From Verrucomicrobiia bacterium (GTDB lineage Bacteria; Verrucomicrobiota; Verrucomicrobiia; Verrucomicrobiales; DEV007): a stretch of 64,000 nucleotides of DNA. The DNA is taken from NCBI GenBank assembly GCA_030427505.1, contig JAUICH010000007.1, positions 62,001-126,000 on the forward strand. The letters are read 5' to 3'. This document shows positions 59,372 to 64,000 of this stretch, piece by piece. Below the pieces are notes generated by a model that saw only the letters and a program-made list of their open reading frames with translations, did no database searches and was not told the origin of the DNA. The translations under genes were made by a program, and so were the position numbers. Each line of letters starts with the position of its first letter. Position 1 is the stretch's first letter.

Positions 59372-59511
59372 CATCTGGTAGCGAGGAACTGGGTTACTTC
59401 GCCTCATAAGCGCGTGGCCGCGGGTTCGAGTCCCGCCCTCCCGATGATCTGACCGGGAGGTAGCTCAGTAGGTAGAGCACGTATCGTTCCCAATCCGTTA
59501 TTCTCCAGATG
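59372..59511 (+). ncRNA. Y RNA-like gene 5 with permuted tRNA module
   Basis: Stem CATCTGG/CCAGATG, GGTAGCGAGG and TCCGTTATTCTCC. T-arm with TTCGAGT, capped acceptor CCTCCCG/CGGGAGG, then D-arm GCTCAGTAGGTAGAGC. Same build as gene 4 with canonical elbow bases. Confidence 0.88.
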
Positions 59512-59530
59512 ACCCTTTCCAACACCGGAA

Positions 59531-59625
59531 GCCATTTTGTCCAGCAGTGAGCTGAGGAGTTCTTCGATAGCAGACCCTAAGGGGTTAGCCCGGCACACAC
59601 GCCTCAGCGGTTCTCTCTGGATGGC
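59531..59625 (+). ncRNA. Y RNA-like gene 6
   Basis: Nested stems GCCA/TGGC, TCCAG/CTGGA and CTGAGG/CCTCAG with AGCAGTGAG on the 5' side and TTCTCTC on the 3' side. The loop holds CCCTAAGGGG but no T-arm. Nearest to rsr. Confidence 0.68.
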
Positions 59626-59725
59626 ACTCTCCTGCATCCGTCACTCTCTCCACTACCCGGCAGGTGGTGGAAGTAAACGAAAACAACCAAACCAAACAGA
59701 CACTGAAAGGAGGTCCTGCCGCCTT

Positions 59726-61153
59726 ATGAAATTCAATACCCAAGCACAAAACACCCAGCGCACGCTGAACCTGGCTGGCGGCGAGGCCATCGTGCAGTCT
59801 CCAAAAATGGAGTTGCTGAGCATCCTGCTGACCAGCTTTGTGGAAGACCAGTTCTACCGGAAGAGCGACCAGACGCTGGTGCGCCTCCGTGAATTGATGC
59901 ATGTCATCGGCGACCACAAGTTCGTCGCGAAAGCGGCGGTCTATGCGCGCACGCAGGCTGGGATGCGCTCCATCACGCATGTGGTGGCGGCTGACCTGGC
60001 GAAGAGCGTGAAGGGCGCCGACTGGACGAAGGACTTCTTCGCCCGCGTGGTGCATCGTCCGGACGACGTGCTGGAAATTCTGGCACGCTACGTGGCCGAG
60101 CATAAAAAGCCGCTGCCTAACTCCCTGAAAAAGGGACTCGGCCGCGCGCTGGCACGCTTTGACGCCTACCAACTGGCCAAGTACCGGGGCGAAACGCGCG
60201 CTCTGAAACTGGTGGACGCGGTAAACCTGCTGCACCCGCCACACACGGAAGCGCTGGGCGCCCTGGTGAACGGTACGCTGAAGCCAGCGGAAACGTGGGA
60301 AACGAAGCTGACCCAGGCCGGTCAGGAAGCAAAGACGGAACACGCGAAAGCCGCCAAAAAGTCCCAGGCATGGGCAGAGCTGATCGAAAGCCGGAAGATC
60401 GGCTACTTCGCTCTGCTGCGTAACCTGCGCAACATCCTGGAACAGGCGCCTAAGCTGGTCGATCCGGTCTGCAAGCTGCTGACCGACGAGAAGCTCATCC
60501 GGCGCTCCCTGGTGCTGCCGTTCCGGTTCCGCACGGCGATCGATGCGATTCAAAGCAAAACGCTGACGAATCAGCAGAAGATCTTCCGGGCGCTGAACCA
60601 GGCGGTGGATACGTCTCTGCGCAACGTGCCGCGTTTCGCGGGACGCACCCTGATCGCAGTGGACAGTTCTGCGTCGATGATCGGGCGACCGATGAAAATC
60701 GCATCTCTCTTCGCGGCAGTTTTGTATAAGTCGAACTGTTTGGATCTGATGCTTTTCAGCAGTGACGCGAAATACGTCATGATGAATTGTGATGACTCTA
60801 CGCTGACGATCGCGAAGCGCATCGAAGATAAGGCGCAATGTGGGGGAACTAACTTCCACGCCATCTTCCAGAATGCCGATAGAGCGTACGCCCGAGTGAT
60901 CATCCTATCCGACATGCAAGGATGGATGGGTTACCACGCGCCGAAGGACAGCTTCAACGCCTACGTGAGAGCACAGGGCGGTCACCGTCCGCGCGTCTTC
61001 AGTTTTGACCTGGCCGGCCACGGCACCCTGCAGTTCCCGGAAACGGGAGTGTACTGCCTGGCGGGCTTCAGCGACAAGACCATGGATACGCTGCGGTTCC
61101 TCGAAGAGGACAAGACCACGCTGCTGAAGGAAATCGAAGCGATCGAGTTCTGA
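59726..61153 (+). CDS. rsr: Ro60 (TROVE) RNA-binding protein
   Basis: A 475-residue bacterial Ro60 orthologue. The start at 59726 has a strong AAAGGAGGT site 20 bases before it; the longer frame covers Y RNA sequence. Residues 1-300 are the HEAT-like TROVE ring (LLTSFVEDQFYRKSDQTLVRL, AVYARTQAGMRSITHVVAADLA, YRGETRALKLVDAVNLLHPP). The C-terminal vWFA domain has the MIDAS motif AVDSSASMIGRP and CGGTNFHAIFQNAD. Ro proteins bind misfolded RNAs and Y RNAs and, in bacteria, guide exonucleases such as PNPase. Six Y-like genes lie directly upstream. A hairpin terminator follows. Confidence 0.95.
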   Translation: MKFNTQAQNTQRTLNLAGGEAIVQSPKMELLSILLTSFVEDQFYRKSDQTLVRLRELMHVIGDHKFVAKAAVYARTQAGMRSITHVVAADLAKSVKGADWTKDFFARVVHRPDDVLEILARYVAEHKKPLPNSLKKGLGRALARFDAYQLAKYRGETRALKLVDAVNLLHPPHTEALGALVNGTLKPAETWETKLTQAGQEAKTEHAKAAKKSQAWAELIESRKIGYFALLRNLRNILEQAPKLVDPVCKLLTDEKLIRRSLVLPFRFRTAIDAIQSKTLTNQQKIFRALNQAVDTSLRNVPRFAGRTLIAVDSSASMIGRPMKIASLFAAVLYKSNCLDLMLFSSDAKYVMMNCDDSTLTIAKRIEDKAQCGGTNFHAIFQNADRAYARVIILSDMQGWMGYHAPKDSFNAYVRAQGGHRPRVFSFDLAGHGTLQFPETGVYCLAGFSDKTMDTLRFLEEDKTTLLKEIEAIEF

Positions 61154-61210
61154 AAGGAACCGGTCGCTTTAGAGAAAGTCACCCAACGATTGCCAGCCCA
61201 AGCCCAAGAC

Positions 61211-61265
61211 AGAGCGGTGGCCGGTCTCCCAAGTGAAGGGAGCCGGTCGCCGCTCTCGTCTTTTT
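61211..61265 (+). terminator. Terminator after rsr
   Basis: Long stem AGAGCGG..GGCCGG..CTCCC/GGGAG..CGG..CCGCTCT with a 7-base loop, followed after CG by TCTTTTT. It separates rsr from the HNH gene. Confidence 0.8.
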
Positions 61266-61381
61266 ACACCTACAGAGATTTTCCTGACAGAACCAACAGC
61301 GAAAGAACGAACACCTAAAGCGCCGCGAAAGACGGGCGAGCCATGTCTCGACAGAAATGAATTTACCCAACTGTTTTCGTC

Positions 61382-61993
61382 ATGAACGCATCCGTTTTAC
61401 ATAAGAACATTGTGCTGGTCCTGAACCGGAACTGGCAGGCCATCAACGTGACCACGCCGGCTCTCGCTTTTTGCCAGATGGCGACGGATGTGGCGACCGC
61501 CCTGGATATCCAGGGGAAGGAAGCCATGGTCCCGGTGCGCTGGGACGTCTGGCGGACCCTACCCGTGCGGGACGGAGACGCCAGCATCGGCACGGCCCAG
61601 GGACACGTTCGCGTGCCCACCGTGGTGGTGCTGAGCAACTACTCCCGGGTGCCGATCAAGCGTCCGAAGTTCAGCGCGCGAAACCTGTGGCAACGCGACG
61701 AGGGCCGTTGCCAGTACACGGGACGAGAACTGAAACCCGGCGAAGGCAACATCGACCACATCCTGCCGCGTTCCCGCGGCGGGGGCACCACGTGGGAAAA
61801 CTGCGTGCTGGCCTCCGTGGAAGTGAACGGCCGGAAGGCCGACCGCACGCCGGAAGAAGCAGGACTGAAACTGCTCCGCGCGCCGCGGGCGCCGAGGGAT
61901 GTGCCGGTGACCGTGCTGCTGAACAACCCGCACGACATTCCGGACTGGGAACCTTTCCTGATCCGGAAAGACAAGAATCAATCAACGAATTAA
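61382..61993 (+). CDS. HNH endonuclease-like protein
   Basis: A 203-residue cytoplasmic protein. The N-terminal third (VLVLNRNWQAINVTTPALAF) is the small domain common in stand-alone HNH proteins. The nuclease core is WQRDEGRCQYTGRELKPGEG, NIDHILPRSRGGGTTWENCV (HH/N positions) and the extended NGRKADRTPEEA. One zinc cysteine (CQY) is visible; the usual second CxxC is TGRE here, so metal binding may differ. In this setting RNA may be the substrate, but related proteins cut DNA; that cannot be decided. It follows rsr after a terminator. Confidence 0.88.
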   Translation: MNASVLHKNIVLVLNRNWQAINVTTPALAFCQMATDVATALDIQGKEAMVPVRWDVWRTLPVRDGDASIGTAQGHVRVPTVVVLSNYSRVPIKRPKFSARNLWQRDEGRCQYTGRELKPGEGNIDHILPRSRGGGTTWENCVLASVEVNGRKADRTPEEAGLKLLRAPRAPRDVPVTVLLNNPHDIPDWEPFLIRKDKNQSTN

Positions 61994-62058
61994 CCAATAA
62001 GCGAAAAAAGGAAGCTAAACAGTCACCGCTGAAGAAACGCGGCCACGAAGGTTCTACC

Positions 62059-62145
62059 GGAGTGGTCCCGCACCTGATCGGCGAACAACGGGTGTCTGAT
62101 AAACACCACATGGAAACAACAGAGGGTTCGACTCCCTTACTCCAA
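62059..62145 (+). tRNA. Degenerate tRNA-Ile(GAT)-like sequence
   Basis: Perfect anticodon stem GGTGT/ACACC with loop CTGATAA (GAT) and T-arm GAGGG-TTCGACT-CCCTT; GGAGT/ACTCC closes the acceptor but the outer pairs are lost, and a long variable segment is present. Probably a decayed or specialised tRNA between the HNH and slipin genes. Confidence 0.5.
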
Positions 62146-62148
62146 ACG

Positions 62149-62300
62149 GGTGCTTCCTGGCTTCCGGCTTTCTTCCCCACGGGAAGGGAGCGGCGGCGGG
62201 ACGGCCTTGTGAGACTGGCCTCTCCCTAACTCCAGGGGTGGAAGGTGACGTCAGATCTCCCGCCGTTGAGCCGTGGAAGCCGGGAAGCACCTCTCTTTTT
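62149..62300 (+). ncRNA. Large hairpin RNA, possible terminator or structured RNA
   Basis: A 17-bp terminal stem (62149-62165 with 62275-62291, one G-T wobble) encloses about 110 bases and is followed by TCTCTTTTT. The loop is GC-rich with further pairing. It is much larger than an ordinary terminator and lacks the conserved Y RNA motifs of this island. Confidence 0.6.
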
Positions 62301-62406
62301 CCAGATTCGCATTTTCTGCAAGTCCGCCCGCTGACCCTGACAGAACCAGAAAGGGAAGAGGCGGGGGACTTATTGCTCAACTCAACTTTACCAGGAGAAA
62401 CATCTT

Positions 62407-63171
62407 ATGGAATGGACCTTTATCATAGTTTTTGCCGTCTTGCTGGCAGCCGCGATCGCCGGCTTCCGCATCCTGCATAGCCTGTATCAGGAGGTCACCA
62501 TCTGGGACTACCAGGTGGGGCTGCATTACAAGCATGGCCAGTACCGTGAAACGCTGAAGGCTGGGCGTCACCGCTTGTGGGGCCAGGGCCATGGAGTCGT
62601 GCTGTATGACACGCGACTCATGGAAATGGTCGTGAAAGGCCAGGAACTGCTGACCGCGGACGACGCGCCTGTGACGGTTTCCGCCGTGGCAAACTACCGC
62701 ATCGCCGATGCGCTGAAAGTTTCCCAGGCGGCCCAGAATCCTGTGCAACTCCTCTATGGAGAAGTGCAGTTGGCCCTGCGCCGCGTGATCGGCGCGGAGG
62801 AGCTGGATGCCGTGTTGCAGAAGAAAGCCGCCTTTGGTCAGGCCCTGTTTGACCAAGTGGTGCCAAGAGCTGCCGCCCTCGGCTACGAAGTCGACAGCGT
62901 GGATGTCCGGGACCTGTCCGTCTCCGGCGAGCTGAAGCGTGTCTGCGCCGGTGTGTTGCAGGCGCGCAAGGAAGCCCTGGCGGAACTGGAACGCGCCCGC
63001 GGACAGGCAGCCGCCCTGCGCACCCTGGCCAATGCCGCACGCGTCTATGAAAAGAACCCAGGTCTGGTGCGCTTGCGCTACCTGGATGTGGTGGAGAAAT
63101 CCGCCCAAGGCATGGGCAACACCATCGTGGTGGGTGGCCCGGAAAAATGGACCGTGGAGGTGGCTCCTTGA
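62407..63171 (+). CDS. Slipin / SPFH (band 7) protein
   Basis: A 254-residue protein with one N-terminal membrane helix (WTFIIVFAVLLAAAIAGFRI), then the SPFH domain: VTIWDYQVGLHYKHGQ, VLYDTRLMEMVVKGQELLTADDAPVTV and LRRVIGAEELDAVL, ending with a helical region (GELKRVCAGVLQARKEALAEL) and YLDVVEKSAQGMGNTIVV. Slipins assemble on the inner membrane. A slipin next to Ro60 and RNA-repair genes is a recurring arrangement in bacterial RNA-repair loci. A good AGGAG site precedes the ATG. Confidence 0.9.
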   Translation: MEWTFIIVFAVLLAAAIAGFRILHSLYQEVTIWDYQVGLHYKHGQYRETLKAGRHRLWGQGHGVVLYDTRLMEMVVKGQELLTADDAPVTVSAVANYRIADALKVSQAAQNPVQLLYGEVQLALRRVIGAEELDAVLQKKAAFGQALFDQVVPRAAALGYEVDSVDVRDLSVSGELKRVCAGVLQARKEALAELERARGQAAALRTLANAARVYEKNPGLVRLRYLDVVEKSAQGMGNTIVVGGPEKWTVEVAP

Positions 63172-63246
63172 ATGGGGCCGCCTCCTTTCCGTCCAAGGAA
63201 ATGAAAGAGACAAAGTAGACATAGAAAATCTGCTAACCGTAGTATC

Positions 63247-64000
63247 GTGAAAGAAAACTGTGACAGTAAGAGCCGGCGCCGTGATCGCGCCGGACGGATC
63301 ACGGCTCACGACAAGAAGCTGCTTGCTTTGGATAAAGAAGTGCGGCGCCTCTATCGTGTAAGATGGAACGCGCCACTGATCGAACTCGATAGGCCCTATC
63401 AGAGTGGTTGGCTGCGTTACTTTGAGCTGACTCCAGAAGCCAAACGAAGAAAAGATGCCGACGATCTGGAGAAGCCCCTTGCTCTGTTTAACCACCGCCA
63501 GCGGAGTCGGCACCGGGACTTTCGAAAGCCAAAGGCCTCGAAGCGCTCTGGCAAACCCGCGGGCTTTGGTTTGCGAAAGCTCCGCGCCGATACGCTGCTG
63601 AGAGAACGCTGCGATGAGGCGCTGCTGAAGTATGTCGAGTTCAGACGGCGGCCGATCATGACACTTGAACGATTGATAGAAATCTTCCTTTCCTGTCCCG
63701 GATACCGCGTGAGCTTCCGCTATCCGCAGTACGCCAAAGTACGGGTCGAGCCCTATATGATCACCCACCAACGGGTGGACTTGCCCGAGGTGCGGCAGCG
63801 GATCGACGAGATCGAAACCTACTTCGAATCCTGCCATGGACGCCAACGGTTGGCGTGGCTTCGCGGAAGGCGATGTTATTGGAAATTCAACTCTGAATTT
63901 GCCAAGCTAAAGGCTCAGATCGCGGACCGGGAGGTGGAGACCGCTTTCAGGTTCTGGGAAGGGCCGGATCTGGACGAACTGAGTTTCGGTAAGATTGTAG
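63247..64000 (+). CDS. Unrecognised basic protein, runs past the window
   Basis: An open frame of at least 251 codons from GTG 63247 with no stop before the window ends; it was found by reading this strand directly. The N-terminal half is very rich in Lys/Arg (SRRRDRAGRITAHDKK, FNHRQRSRHRDFRKPKASKR), suggesting RNA binding. RCDEALLKYVEFRRRPIMTLERL and YPQYAKVRVEPYMITHQRVD look like ordered structure. I do not recognise a family. No ribosome site is visible before the GTG, so the true start may differ. It lies 75 bp after the slipin gene and probably belongs to the same system. Confidence 0.6.
   Translation, partial: MKENCDSKSRRRDRAGRITAHDKKLLALDKEVRRLYRVRWNAPLIELDRPYQSGWLRYFELTPEAKRRKDADDLEKPLALFNHRQRSRHRDFRKPKASKRSGKPAGFGLRKLRADTLLRERCDEALLKYVEFRRRPIMTLERLIEIFLSCPGYRVSFRYPQYAKVRVEPYMITHQRVDLPEVRQRIDEIETYFESCHGRQRLAWLRGRRCYWKFNSEFAKLKAQIADREVETAFRFWEGPDLDELSFGKIV

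Noticed and set aside
59230-59511. Circularly permuted tRNA genes making mature tRNAs
   Set aside because: The capped acceptor stem, lack of CCA and the surrounding conserved Y stem make a YrlA-type tRNA mimic more likely than a permuted tRNA precursor.

Overview
The window reads as chromosomal DNA of a Verrucomicrobiota-type (PVC) bacterium. This is an inference from gene content, not a database match: an LpxC-FabZ fusion, a sulfatase, a DUF1080 protein, a PQQ-type beta-propeller protein with the WPRFRG start common in Planctomycetes and Verrucomicrobia, SHD1-like repeats, and a Gram-negative lipid A pathway. Coding density is high, G+C is high, and genes lie on both strands in short operons.

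Layout. 1-4.1 kb: end of serS, tilS, an exported protein, an L,D-transpeptidase and rpsT. 4.4-7.2 kb: a zinc-ribbon protein, a PQQ-like protein and a TorF-type porin. 7.3-13.8 kb: a housekeeping run of priA, yicC, gmk, separate coaC and coaB, suhB and ispF. 13.9-16.1 kb: a DUF6899-like protein, a phosphate-binding protein, and a frameshifted RAYT transposase between inverted REP clusters. 16.3-21.4 kb: sucC-sucD-gltA and a sulfatase. 21.6-22.0 kb: two abutting MITEs sharing a CTAG target. 22-25.3 kb: a nucleotidyltransferase/unknown pair and an MtfA-like peptidase. 25.3-29.3 kb (minus): pseudouridine synthase, methyltransferase and an OpuB-like ABC importer. 29.8-32.7 kb: a LolD-like ATPase, lpxC-fabZ and lpxA. 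32.7-38.2 kb (minus): DUF1080, sialidase-like, DUF4126 and PBP1A genes. 38.4-45.4 kb: nadC-birA, a histidine-kinase-like protein, a PLD protein, leuA behind a leucine-rich leader peptide, and recJ. 45.4-48.2 kb: two toxin-antitoxin loci, one with a dead toxin. 48.4-53.0 kb: cysteine desulfurase, ilvC, a HAD phosphatase and a UbiA prenyltransferase.

The outstanding region is 54.3 kb to the end. After a normal tRNA-Arg(CCT) and about 0.9 kb of gene-poor DNA, a short leader peptide and a structured leader precede about 31 tandem tRNA or tRNA-like genes covering all 20 amino acids, with a GNAT acetyltransferase inside the array. Six Y-RNA-like genes follow, four of them with part or all of a circularly permuted tRNA-like module on a capped acceptor stem. 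Then come rsr (bacterial Ro60), an HNH nuclease gene, a degenerate tRNA and a large hairpin RNA, a slipin/SPFH gene, and an unrecognised basic protein running off the window. Ro60, Y RNAs, slipins and tRNA clusters are known parts of bacterial RNA-repair neighbourhoods, so RtcB may lie downstream (inference).

Within the array, 26 of 31 members replace the T-loop TTC by NGC (T55 to G). Where the D-loop can be read, nearly all of these also change G18 to A, while every tRNA with normal TTC keeps G18-G19. The elbow pair G18-psi55 has thus been exchanged for A18-G55, and the 54-58 pair often changes as well. Some members have switched variable-arm class, lost U33, or replaced the anticodon loop by a UUCG tetraloop. 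The Y RNAs that carry a D-arm keep the canonical elbow. A coherent reading is a stress or defence island making toxin- or modification-resistant substitute tRNAs, with Ro60/Y RNA handling. Only the sequence pattern is observed; the function is inferred.
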